A stretch of DNA of 64,000 nt, taken from Reticulascus tulasneorum. Lineage: Eukaryota > Ascomycota > Sordariomycetes > Glomerellales > Reticulascaceae. The stretch lies in contig LSAX01000010.1 in NCBI GenBank assembly GCA_001557505.1, forward strand, positions 2,232,001-2,296,000. The letters run 5' to 3'. This document shows, piece after piece, positions 48,051 to 60,700 of this stretch. The notes below the pieces were generated by a model. The model had not been told where the DNA came from. It was given only the letters and a program-made list of their open reading frames with translations, and did not search any database. The position numbers and the translations under genes were made by a program. The first letter of the stretch is position 1. Each line of letters opens with the position of its first letter.

Positions 48051-50701
48051 CTAATACACGCTATCCTCATCCGCCCCCTGAGATATCATCGAGGGGGTTG
48101 AGACGCTTGAGGATGCTTCCACGTCGTCCACGTAGCCGACAAGTGCTTGTGAGTGGAGGCGGAAGGACTCGCCCATAAGCCTGGTAATCCTGTTCAAAGT
48201 GGTTAGTGAACACGTAAATTGATCCTCGGACGTGGTGGAAACTCACCCCCACACAACCACTTCGTCTTGCATTGACCCCCAGAGTCGAGCCACAATCGAG
48301 CTCAGCTGGGTGGCATACGCCTCATCGAGGTCCTTGTTGAAGAGCTGCCTGACCTTGTTGTACATGACCAGTTCTTCCTCTGTCGCAGGCTCCTCATCAT
48401 GTTCCAGACGATAGAGCCAAAGCGAGAGGATGATCATCAGGTCAAGGCCACACAGGGGATGCTCAACGCTCCAGTTCGTCGGCGACGTTCGAGCCACCCA
48501 GCGGACACCTTGAACAACAGCGATTTCAATGCAGTTGTAGCACTCTTGGATGACCTTGATCATCTCACTAGAACGTTTGACCCGATCTCGCGCATTGGAC
48601 ATCGCGGCGGCCACTTCGTACGAGTCATGGTATCGAAGGGCTTCTTGGACAGTCTTGAGATCTACCTCCAGGCGGGCTCTTGCATTCCGATATAGAGCTT
48701 TGGCGTTGAAAATAAGAGGATGTCCCTTGTGGGGGGCACTCAACGGCACCGTAACAGACTCCGGCTCGCAGAGATCTAGGGATTTCTCCCACGTCTCCAA
48801 CGCGAGCCTAAGCTTATACTCGGTGACGACATCTTGGAGCGCCTCCGGGCTACGCTTGTGGTACCAAACTTCGAGGAAAAGAGCATTGATCATGACGCGA
48901 GTGGCAAACGCGCTGTACCTGAGTGTTTCTCCCTGGAACAGGTTGTCGTGCGCCTCCATGAATGTCACCATGGGGGAAGATTTCAGGTGCTCGTGCCATG
49001 CGGCCTCGTCGGCGACTTTGAGATTCCAGAGAGCCTCAGAAGACGGCAGTTGCAGGTCCTCAAATTCATTGAAGCTGATGGCGGGTGTATGGTTGTAGGT
49101 CAGAGTCAACAAGCCGAAGAAGATGTAGACTGCGTAGTACGTGCGGCGACAACCTTCATCTTCTACCCACTCGGCCCGAGTGGGCTGAGCACCCTCGCGA
49201 GCTTCCTGTCGCAGCTTCAATTCGTACCGGTTCCCGGAGACCATGTTTGCGAGAAGGCTTTTGATCGAACATGCCCACTCAAGTCCTTTCGGATCACCAC
49301 TCCAGCTGGCGAAGATCATGTTGAGCAGAGAGCTCTGCATGGTCCACAATGGGCATTTACGCGAGCTGAAGTTCTCCTTGTTTTGGAGAAACTGATTGAC
49401 TAGAACCTTGGAACCTATGTGGAGCATATATGCTTGGTCCTGGTCAAACGCGTATAGTGCACCGATGCTGAGCACCGCAAGGAGGATTGCAGGCGAAACT
49501 TGAGTGGAGTCGAAGGAAGCCGGATGCAAAAAGGGCAGGTGGTGGTGGAACAGGCCGAAGTAGGTTGACAGGTATCGATTCAACGACGCAAGGTTGGGAA
49601 GCCGAAATCCTTCGGGCACCGCATGCTCAGTATCATTGGCACGGATGTTGTCCAAGATCATGTTGCGTTCTTCATCGCTGGAGATGTGGGGCGCCTTGAA
49701 GCCAGCTGAAGACAGGGATGAATCATCCGTGGCGTAAGGGCTTTGTGGGACAGGTGTTCCAGCGCCTGATGGTGGCAATGAGTTTATCATGGATTGCAAA
49801 GCTGGGACGAGACCGTTGCATGTCTGGCCGTTGATGGGAGGCAATTGGTTGGGATGCGGCTGAAGGGTGCTGATGCTCGTGAATGATTGCTGGGACTCGA
49901 AAGATCCAGAGGCGCTTGACGAGATGGAATGAGCCTTCGGTTCCGCCACAGCCTGTGGCATGAAGCTGTCCCACTGAACCTGAGGAAGAGCAATAGCACC
50001 AGACGGGTAGGTGACGGAGGGTTCCATGAGAGCTGTACCGTGCGGCGAGTAGGGCATCGACGGGCTGCCTTCGTACGGGCTACCGGAACGCATAGCGGCA
50101 GTAGCTTTGTGGTGAAGGTCGGCAACCAGCATAGCAGCAGTCTCGACGTCAAAGATTCCATCGCTTGTAGCTTCGATCTGCTCAAGTGCAGACGTATCTA
50201 TGGCAATAGAAGACTTCGAAGGACCACCAATGGCCCTTGTCTTGGGACCGGAGCGCCGCTTGCCGTCGCTATGGAGTGGGATGCCTCCATCCTTGGCATG
50301 GACCGTTCGATCGTGTCGGAGAAGCAGGTCGCGTCGTACGAAGGTGCTCCTGCACTTCATGCATTTGAACGGGCGTTCCTTGGTGTCTGGATCGACAGTG
50401 AGATTAGCAAACGAGAGAATGGATGATGCAGGCTGATGGATGAGCGTGGGGTGAGGAGGGGTTGCCCTCTGTTGCGAGGGGTTTGTGTCGGGAAACAAAA
50501 AAAAAGCTTCGAGAAGGAGGGGGAAGGGGGGTTCGGAGGAAACTTACGTGACCGCTCATGTCTGCTGCGATGTTCGCTTCTGCTGAATGCTCGGGCGCAG
50601 AACTGGCACTTGTACTTGCGTTCCGGGACGAGGGAGGCCTTTCGCGAGGCCGGAGTTGATGAAGCGGAGGTGGGAAGAACCGCAACGCTTGCGCCGGGCA
50701 T
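48051..50701 (-). CDS. C2H2 zinc-finger transcription factor with fungal_trans domain (ADR1-like arrangement)
   Basis: Minus-strand exons 50701-50548, 50386-48247 and 48189-48051 give 810 residues. Two fingers lie near the N-terminus, YKCQFCARAFSRSEHRSRHERSH (read in two pieces, about 30-52) and FKCMKCRSTFVRRDLLLRHDR (about 58-81), joined by the HTKERPF linker that the first splice restores. This N-terminal pair resembles ADR1 and related fungal regulators. After a Ser/Pro-rich region the fungal_trans domain (about 290-720) is readable: LNRYLSTYFGLFHHHLPFLHP, LLAVLSIGALYAF, GCRRTYYAVYIFFGLLTLTYN. The last exon adds the conserved-looking tail ITRLMGESFRLHSQALVGYVDD; without splicing the chain stops right after VVVWG. 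Targets are unknown. Confidence 0.9.
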
Positions 50702-53700
50702 CTTGACGGATCGTGTCGCGTTTGTGACTTGACGGGCGGAAAGGCGACGAAGATGCAGGCGGCGACGATTAAGATCAACGGCACTCGATGAACAGAACGA
50801 TGGTTGAAATCGCCTGGCTCCTCTCTCGACGCGCTCCCGTGGCGTTTAAACTGTGTCTTGAATAGACTGAGGGGTGTATCTGGTCATTTGGGTTGGTATT
50901 CTTGTCATAGGAAGAATCGATGTGGTTGTGATTAAAATGGCGATGGAGCCAGGTAAGACGAAGGAAAAGCAGTTGCCTGAGAAAGAGACAATGCTATGGG
51001 TTGGATTGCGGATGGAGATGGTCGGTTTTGCAGGACAGCTGGTCGCGTTCTGTTGGAGATGGTTGATGATCACGAGAAAGTGGGAGGAGAGGACGGAGAG
51101 GTCGAGAAGAGGGGAAAAGGGAAAAAAAAGTGTACGTGGAAGAGAGGGGGAGGAGGAGGAGGAGGGAGGGAGGGAGTAGGACGGGAGAGAAGGCGAGGAG
51201 TGGGTGCAGCGTTGTGCAGCGACCGAACGAACGCCTGAGGGGGGGTAGTGGTGAAGAGGTGGGTACCTATGGGGGGGCCACTGCTGGCTGGCTGGCGGGG
51301 GGAGGGGGGGGAGGCTGCAACTGTGGGTGGTGGCCCGGTGGATCACTGGCACTGGTTACCTGTGCTGGGGAATGTGTTCGACTCGGGCATAGCATGTACT
51401 TACGGAACTTAATTTGGCTGTCGAGTACTTGAGTGCCACCCATGTTTGCCAGCATGGGGATGCAGTGTTCACTACCAAGCTCCTTTCGAGGGAAGTTCCT
51501 ACCTCCCCACCAAGCACCAAGGAGGGGAAATATGCCAAACGACAGTGCTTCTATGCCCTCAGTACTCTCAGTGAGCGCGATGATGCTCTCATCACAACCT
51601 ACGCCGACAATACCACGTGCGGCAGCAGCTCCATTGTCAAAGTACAAACAGAAAACTTGTGCAATAGCATCAGAGGGATGAAGAAGAGAAGGGAAGGGGG
51701 GGCGGGGACACTCATTTCAGATTGGTACTTTAAGGTACTGTTTGGAATGAGGGCCCAAGTAATCGCGACGCTGTACAGACCGGGTACACTCAAATCCAAG
51801 ACATTCTCATATAGGGGGTTACGGGATACGTGTACAGATTCCTTCCCCGTCATAGGAAGGGGGGGCAAGGAAAAAGAAATAGCACTGGAAAAAACCTGCC
51901 TGGGGGTCGCTCAGGGGCTAAGAGCTGTGAAATGCTTGCCAGTGGTAATACGTACCTGTAAGAAGCAACCAAGGTCAAAATTTTCACTGGACAGACCAGG
52001 GTCGTTCTGCAGACGACTACCTAGTACGAAGACGAGGCGTCGTGCAGTGGACAGATCGCGGTACATCAGAGTACAATGTGGTTCCCCCCCTCCCAATCCA
52101 TACTAGCGACTTTAGAGCAGACCTCTTCTAGGTACTGTAGCTATGACAGCTTGCACCTGCTTTGTTATTCCAGAGTTAGTGCAGGCAATAATCAGACTGA
52201 TCCCGTCACACAAATGAGAATATAATAGGAAATTACTCTAGAGCGGCACTGGAGCAACTCCCCCTTTCCTCTCTGAGTTTAGCCTAGCACATCCCGGACA
52301 AGCTGCTTGGGGTTCCCTGTGCAATTTCTATCTGCTGGGGAGAACGGGGAGAAGCCGACATAACGGTCCTCGGGTCTCTGAGCTCCACCCCCCCTTCCCT
52401 CCCTCTCCTACCTCACCCCGGGGGTATCATCTCTGCATGTACATAGGTACATACCTCATCTGGGTACAGATTACGGACCATTGTGCCAGTATGTCCCTCC
52501 CTGGCCCTGAGTGCGGACGGGAGGTGGGTAGGCTATTCTTAGGTACCTAAATGGGCATGTTTGGAAGTACTTAGATATTGTAGGTAGGGTCAGCCCAGGT
52601 GGATAGACACATGTAAGTTAGATTTGTTGAACAAGAGATAGCCAAAGTAAAGAGTAAAGTAAGGTAGCTCTGGACGCGTATGATTCCTTCCCTGCGCGGT
52701 TTGGCTGTCCAAATGGTCGGTAAGGTACCATAGGACGCACGGGATGAGCGACGGCGGCCTTGGGGAACTTCGTTTGGGCACGAAAGGGAGGTGTTTCGTG
52801 ATGATGGCCAGCATCTTTGTCCTATCATGGTCTAATCATGCTCACATTGCACTCCACCTTGCGCACTACCTGTGTACTAGTGGAGTGCCAGAGAGGATGA
52901 GGAGCCGTTCCCACTGAGGCGGGCAAGGGAGGCAGCGCGGGGATGGGAATTAGATGGGTGTGGGCCATTTACTGCTAGTCCTCCTATTTGCAAAACGAGT
53001 GCTAACCTAACTGGTACACTGTGTACCTCTTACCAACCATACTTGCATATCTACTACGCGTAGTGTGGGAACTGGTCCGTACTTAGTTAGTGGGTTGTCC
53101 TTGCCGACATACTCCCTGCGACGATGGTGTGCCCTCCAAGTACTCGCTTGTACCTCCGTCGACTTTAGGGGGGGTCCTCCACATAGCCACCATAGCAATG
53201 TATCCTGCAACCTTCCATGAACCTTCGTTGGAATGCGTCGAACCCAGTATCCCCTGCTCAACCCAGGTCCCGCTGCATTGAAAAGAAGAGAATGGAAGAA
53301 AGGAAAAAGCTGGCCAGCAGGGGAAGGGGATCCGGATCCGATGATCCTCACCACGGGCTCTGATTCCACCTCAGACCCCTTGCAATTTGGCAAATGGTAA
53401 TTACTATGAGCATTTCCATGAGTGCGTCAACTACCTACCTGTTCCGCACGAGGACATGCTAGGTACCCATGATCTCTGACCTTGTGTGGGTAGATTTTCT
53501 ATGAGGTCAATGCTGATGGCTTATGATTGTTGACGCTTCGTGCCCGAACAGAGAGTTCGATTGAAATGACCTATTCTCCTAAATTATTCTTCCTAGAATA
53601 GCCACAAGGGACAACGATTGTTTCTGTGTCCATCAGGTAACGTAAGAATGGACTGCACCCCGCCCCTTGCTCTTTGACCAGACTCACAGAGGATGAAGTA

Positions 53701-56700
53701 AGGCGAGTCTAAAATAGTTTGGGCGGAAGCCAGCTGTTTGGTTATCAATAGAGCTGACCTGCATGAGCAGATGCGAGCTCCGGGCCACTGCAGTTCAAAG
53801 TGAGGCTGGTGCCCAGCTTATCCTCCTCGACCGCAAGCGATGTCGCCAGGCCTCCCCACTCAACGGCGAATGGTTTGGTTGCAGTAGAAAGGATAGCAAG
53901 CTTTCACAAATTCGTCCACGATGTGCTGTTTACGGATTAGCACTCGCGAATCTAGAAGGGATGCTAGAGAAATTCGCACCGTGCAAGTGCTGGATACCTA
54001 CGCAGACTTCCAGCAGTCCAGCGAAGCGAAAGGACTCGAATATAACAGCCCCACGTTCTTCTCCGCCTTTGCCGAACTGGCGGCCCTGAATTCGGGATCT
54101 GGTTGGTGTCATGGTGATTCCAAGGCGCCCCCTTGACAGGAACCCGTCGATCTACTGCTCTATAACAACTGCATCCCACGTTGAATATGTGCACGTAGAG
54201 ACTGGTGCACAGTATCGTTGTCTGTAAGCGACGCGGGGTTCATCAGGTTGCCAATGAGGGGTCACGACGACCTGGGTTGTCATATGGCCTCTCCATAATT
54301 AGTCGATGAGGGGTGCCTTGGCCAATGCAGAATATGAAGAATGGCCTCACCGCGTCGCTGACCTGGATTTCATATGGTGATCGTCGATGGCCACGCGACC
54401 GACTTCACCAAAACGTGCCTCCGGTAACTCTGGCTACTTCCATGTACTCCTTCCACGATCATCTTTGGGAGTAGTCGCTGATAGACTGACTACCTTTACT
54501 TAATGAGGCCACGCCTTTTCACCCTGATTCCTATCTCGCTGTAGGTGCGCAGGCTCTCCCTACATCCGCTTTCTAGTTAAGTTAACTTTTCAACCTGTAC
54601 CGCAAGGCACCACTGCCTTTAAAAAGGTATTACAACCACAGCAGAGGCACAAGAGGCGGGGGCAGACAGCTGGCTACCTTCTTTCGCGTGCAAGGTACGG
54701 CATGCCAAGGAACAGTCCCTCACCGCGGCATCAATCCCGAGACCGTCAACTCCATTGTTGCGCTTCCACGTGCTGGGATGTCATGTCCGGATCGGAATCT
54801 GTTTGGTGGGGTTAAGCGGTCAGGTATCATTCTTCGACATGCTGCCCTATGAAGTAAGGAGCGGCGTGTTTATCACCCTATAATACCCAAAGCGAGGACA
54901 GTCTTCGTACGCAATACGTACTTGCAGCTGAAATGCCTCCAGCAGCTCCCCACTAGCTAGCTCCTCGTTCCATTTTCTTCCAGGAATGATGGATGACGAT
55001 TAGAGGTGCAAGATACTTTCCTCGTGGGAATCTTGTGGGGTCTCTCTCCTCCGCCAGTGGATCATTGAACCATGGCGGGTCGCGGTGGGCTAATAGGCGG
55101 TATCTACACATGTACATTGCATTGCCCCTGACGATCCCGAATACAGGTGTGGGTGATGTTCGGACTGGGACCGAGTATCTGAAACCTGGATTGCCAATTC
55201 ATCCTGATTCGAGCCGACAACCAACGTGTTTCGCATGGCAAGACGTGCTTCTAGTGCCTGGTCGCTGTGCCCGGCTTTTGGACCTATTGGGATAACTTAG
55301 CCAGGATTTACTGCTCTTTGCCTGTGTCCAGTGAAGAAAGGTGGATGGAGACACTACAAAATATAGCCAGCCCTGTCATACTGGAAGATTCGAGCCTTGT
55401 GCCTTCTCGCATTGACCGGAATCCTCACCCACTTCTCTCATGCATAGCAAGCTTGGCTCAGAACAGTAGTGGTCTAGTTGCGGTCCTACGATCCCAGACA
55501 GCACGGAACCTGGAGGTTGCTTGGCAGCTTCTCTCCAGCAGCGCAAGCATCGTCAACACGGAGAATTACGGCGCTCGGGTTGCTAGATAGTGGACTCGGT
55601 CTTCTTGCTAGACAAAGTATCCCCTCCGGCAATTGCGACACCGAGATATAGGTCGCAGGCCCACGCGCCCGCGCGCTCGATAGCGACCATGCGCAGGGTG
55701 CTTGCCTCAGGAAACCCAGTTGAAATGCTTCATATATATATAGTTAGTCTTATAGAATTACCATGTGTTTAGCTGCATGCCAAACTACTGGACTGGACCC
55801 AATATAGCTGTTAAGTAACCAAGTCTCTTTCGCTCCATTTCGATTCGAGGGAAAGCCACGCCGCTTCAGGAATCGTCAGATCATCCGCAAAGAGATGATA
55901 AAACGAATACGCCAGCCCAAGAACTTGAACTACATAGCTGTGCGGTCACATGGCTGAATATCTTGTCCTGTTGTGTGAAATGAAAACTGGAAGCTGAAGT
56001 GCCGCTGTAACTTTTAAGAAACAGACGCAACGAGACACAAACCATCAATTTCATCATCGATCGCAACGTATGTTGGTGCGTTCATAGGCACATCATGGCC
56101 GCTTCCTCGTAAGGCGAGCATGCGTGGTTATACCATGGACCAGGTAGATTAAGTTATAGGTCTGGGCGTCTTCGAAATTCCTCTAGAGGCAAGGCTGACG
56201 ACTGTGGACTTGTTTATTTTGTCTGGTTCCTAATAAGTGGCCAGCATGGTAATCCACTGCGACCGCCAAAACTGCAAGGGGAGGCGGATGACTGCAACAC
56301 CGAGAGTCACTCTGCGAAGCATTCGGTCTAGCTAGAAGCGGTGGAGAATTTCCATTAGCACGATATCGCAAGCAGTGCTAATGTTCAGTGGCAAGCTCAC
56401 CGAACTGAATATATGTGTCGGTTTATATGTGTTAGCATATCGAGATCGGATTACATCTGTTGCCATGTTTTGTTTCTGCCAACAAGCCCTCAGTCGCAGA
56501 ACGATTCTGATAACCTATGAATAGATGCAAACATGTGCCCTTTGCCGCGATGGCGTCCAGATGTTCCCTCCAGTAGCTTCATTTGAAGGTAACAAGCTGG
56601 GAACCCCAAAACAAAACTTTTCCACGTACCTCGGAGCCACTGTCGATGATGAGTAGCTTCACCACAGCTGCATACAGTAGTCCACCAATCTTTTGGTTGG

Positions 56701-57781
56701 GTTCTGGGAGCAGGTTTGGAAGGTAAGTTAATTAGTGCATGTTCGACCTCGGGTAGGTAGATAGGTACTTACTATGATGGAACCCACGGCAGACTTTGGT
56801 TAGCAGCCAGGCGACGACAGCCTGCTGACCTAACAAGCTCAGAAGTTCGTCCGAATGCGTATCTTGCTACTAGTTAGTGTGTGCACGTATGTAGGCGACT
56901 AAAGGTAACTATGTACCTACCTAGGTACAAATGTAGGTAGGTACTTCGTACCTGGCACATCTTTGCCGCTGCCGCCAATGAACAGTCGCCCACCCACCAG
57001 AGGGGAGTTCAACCGATGCGAAGCCAGAATCTCTCCACCCCCCTCCCTTTCGATGAATCCATCTGTAACTTTCATTCTCCCTCATTCCGACGAGCAAGGA
57101 AGTCCGCATCCGCCAGATCCCTATTTATTTATTTCATTCTTTATCTACTGGCGCATTCGCACGCGCAAAGTCGCAGGAACGGCGAACAAAATTCCAGAAG
57201 AGCCAATCGGGCAAGAGCGAGAGGGGGACCGAGATAAGCGTAAGCGAAAAGGCAACACGGGGCCAAGGAGCACAGAGTCAGGAGCAATCGAGTCAACTGC
57301 AGACCGTAAATCCACGAAACATCCATGGAAACAGTTGCTCAGGAAGCCGACCCAGCACTTCGAATTCGCTCACATCAACAGACCCGTTAAGAAATCACAT
57401 CAATCATCGGTCGGATCTTTGTGCGTCTTTCATCAGCCTTTCTGCCCCCTGGGTACAAAGACACAACCGCGAAAAACTGGCGGCGAATTGAAATACGTGC
57501 TCGTTACCCGCCGACTTGACTGACATCCCACCACTCACATTGCCCATAGCGCAAGCATTCCAATCCTCTCAACTGTGCGACCCGCCTGACACGGTATCGA
57601 CGAACACGAGTTGAGCTGTTGGCACTCTGGATTTTAATCCTCAACCGACCCGCAGCTAACATATCCACACACTCTTCACACCGTCCTCCTAACCGTTGGC
57701 AGATCGCGGACGTTCAGACAAGGCTGGATCGTTGAACCATGACTTAGGCCCTCCGTCGTCCTGCAGCGCGAGCATATCACC
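50702..57781. other. 7-kb gene-poor intergenic region between divergent genes
   Basis: The longest gap in the window, between the start codons of the C2H2 factor (minus) and the RasGEF (plus). It holds purine-rich and G-run tracts (51075-51311), GGTACCTA-rich patches (52438-52474, 52541-52550, 56911-56952) and short ORFs without recognisable domains (51414-52106, 53763-54136, 54993-55590, 56963-57523). The last few hundred bases are CT-rich and are likely the RasGEF leader. No transposon, tRNA or rRNA was recognised. Confidence 0.55.
51075..51311. repeat. Purine-rich tract with G-runs
   Basis: On the plus strand a GA/GGA-rich stretch is followed by G-runs of six to eight at 51239-51245, 51271-51277, 51297-51302 and 51304-51311. 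On the minus strand this is a CT-rich tract in the promoter of the C2H2 gene. Confidence 0.7.
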
Positions 57782-60700
57782 ATGCTCATGACACAGACTG
57801 CGGTGCCGGCACTTGTTCAGGGTCAGAAGAGCAATTCATACAGTTCACGTAACAAGCCACCTCCCGAAGACTTCAACATCTCTAACAAATCCCAATCTTC
57901 GCAAGCGGTGCTGGTCGACCCCAACAGCAGCGAACCGTACGCTGCCTACCCAAAGACTTACACATCATCATCCCTCATGAATGGCATCGCGGGGACCGCC
58001 CCGCCGGGGACCATGTATGTTCGGGCACTATATGACTACGAAGCCGACGACCGGACGAGTCTAAGCTTCCACGAAGGAGACGTCATCCAAGTCATCACAC
58101 AGCTTGAAAGCGGCTGGTGGGACGGCGTCATCAATGGTGTGCGTGGCTGGTTTCCGAGCAATTACTGCCAGATAATCACGAGCCCCGACGATGTTCCAGA
58201 TCTAGACCAGAACGGCGAACCCGACCATTTGGAGGAAGAAGTCGACGATGCTGAAGTCTACGAAGAGCCATTTGATGATGATGATGAATCAGAACAAGAT
58301 GGAGGCAACGGATTGCCGCTCGAGGGGACCGACTCTGGGGACAAGTCAAGGGCAGATTTTTGGATACCCCAGGCCACACCAGATGGCCGGCTCTTCTACT
58401 ATAACATGATGACCGGAGACCGCAGCATGGAATTGCCGTTGGAATCGCCTGTATCCACAACCGAAACTGGTCCACGCGACAGGATGAATGCGAATATCCC
58501 GGAAAAGACACGACCGCCGCCGGAAATGATGGCTCGCGGCTTAACCCAGGACGAGGATGAAGATTCCGAAGCGAATTCGGCCTCAGAGATGGAGGGGGAG
58601 TCTCTCATGTTTGCTTCCAAAGGCTCACTGGTAAGAAAAAATTTCAAGAGTCCGTATATCATCCTGCCGCTAATCGTTTTGTCCTTGATTTAGCCTCGCA
58701 ACCGCAGGTCCAATAACGATACCCTCTCCCCATCTGCCTCGATGGATTCCATAAATGGTGCTTCACCAGGAAATCGCAGCCGCACTGATACATTCCCCGG
58801 TAACACCTTGGCTGTGAGCCAAACTCCGATGATAGCTTCAGCGACCTCCTTCACGAGCACTTCGTACAACATGCCCCCGACCTCTACTATTCCCCGTTCC
58901 TTTTTCGATGATGGATCCACGCCACCGTTGACCTGGACTCGCCTTGTGTCTAATATGAGGAGGGCTGTCGATCGGTACCGCGACGCGATTACGACTAGTA
59001 ACCGCTCCGAGTACGTAGCTCGGGCAGAAGACATCTCGGACCACCTAAGACTGCTGCTTGCGGCCGGCTCTGGCACTACCGACAATCATTCAGGTCAACC
59101 TTCTATCATCTCGACTAACAAGGCTCTGTACCCCCACTTCAGAGACATGATGTCCAAATTCTCAAAGCTGGTCATATCGTCGCACATTGCCGCTGCTGAC
59201 TGGCCCAACGCCGAGTCCGTTCAGAAGTGCCTGCAAGAGGCAGACGGGGTACTTCTAGGAGTATTCAGCTATGTGGAGATCGCCAGACAGCAGAGAGGGG
59301 AAGAGATACCCCGTTTATTTCCTGGGTTCGTGATAGGCAGCACGACAGGGGGCAGTTGGCAAAACAACGGACTTGGCGCTCGAGATCCCATCACCGCCAA
59401 CTTCCTCGAGGACGAAGAAGGAGTGGTTGAACCTACTGCTGTCCTGGATGGCAAGTTACTGGAGAGGTTGGATGAATTCAAGAGGATGCTCGTCTTCAGC
59501 ATCCGCGAACTCGACAAGAACCTAGTTGTCACGGAGAAAATAGTGACGCCTTACCGGCACGAGGTCATCGGGAACAACGTATGCTCAGCGGGAGGGAAAG
59601 TTTTGGAAATGTTCAAGCCTTGGATTGCAATGATCGAGTCGATCGACTTGTCCTCTCTGGGCAACAGTTTCCAAACACCACAGCTTGCAGACTTCAGCAC
59701 AAACAAGCAGAGCCTGTATGACAACATCTCAGATTTATTACTTGGTTGTCAAGCAGTGGCAGGGCCACTGGCAGATGAGTGGGCAGAAGTCCGAGGAGAA
59801 GCGCTAGAGAATCGTTTAGAGTATGTGAGGCAGTGCGCGAAAGCGTTGGAGACTAACTCGTCCCACATCGGCTTCTCGCTGCAACTTCTCTCCGAGCAGG
59901 TCCAAATCAACATGCAGCAGACCGAACCCCGGCCGCGAGAGGAGCTCATCCAGCGTGAGCCACTAAGGAGAGGAGAGTCCATACCCTACGAGCGACCGCA
60001 CCAGCGATCCGAGTCACGTTCTGCGCCAGTACGACCACAAATAATAACATCACAGTCTTTCAACGACGGGGACCCTGCTCCCGGCAACTTCCGCAAAGGT
60101 GATTATGCGAAAGTCAAGAAGATCTTTGGGGAGGATCCGTCCCCCCAAACCGGGATGCAACAAGTTGAAGATACCCCCGACTTTCTGCGTCTCGACAACG
60201 AAGCCGATCTCGCATGGGATGGCAAAACAACACCTCCGGCTGTCAGAGGCGGCACCCTGCTTGCACTTGTAGAGCAACTAACACGGCATGATAAGCTTGA
60301 CTCCAATTTTAACAACACGTTTCTTCTCACTTACAGATCCTTTACGACGGCCAGAGAGCTCTTTGAGTTGCTTGTCAGCCGTTTCGGCATTCAACCACCA
60401 GAGGGACTTACTCAAGCAGACTACGAGCTTTGGAGAGATCGTAAACAAAAGCTTATACGCTTTCGAGTTGTCAACATTCTAAAGAATTGGTTCGATAACT
60501 TCTGGATGGAGGACTATAACGAGGAGTCGAAAACTCTCATTCGTGACGTCTACACATTTGCTCGGGATACTGTCAAATCTACAGAAACTCCTGGGTCCGC
60601 CCCTCTTATGGCGGTATTGGATCAGCGTTTAAGCGGCAAAGAGGCTGGTGCTCGACGAATGATACAGACCCTCAATCAGAACACCCCAGCGCCCATCATG

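Noticed and set aside
51414..52106. 230-codon plus-strand ORF in the 7-kb gap
   Set aside because: No recognisable motif; G-rich low-complexity composition explains the open frame.
56963..57523. 186-codon plus-strand ORF upstream of the RasGEF
   Set aside because: Begins with TTG rather than ATG and has no domain; more likely part of the RasGEF leader.
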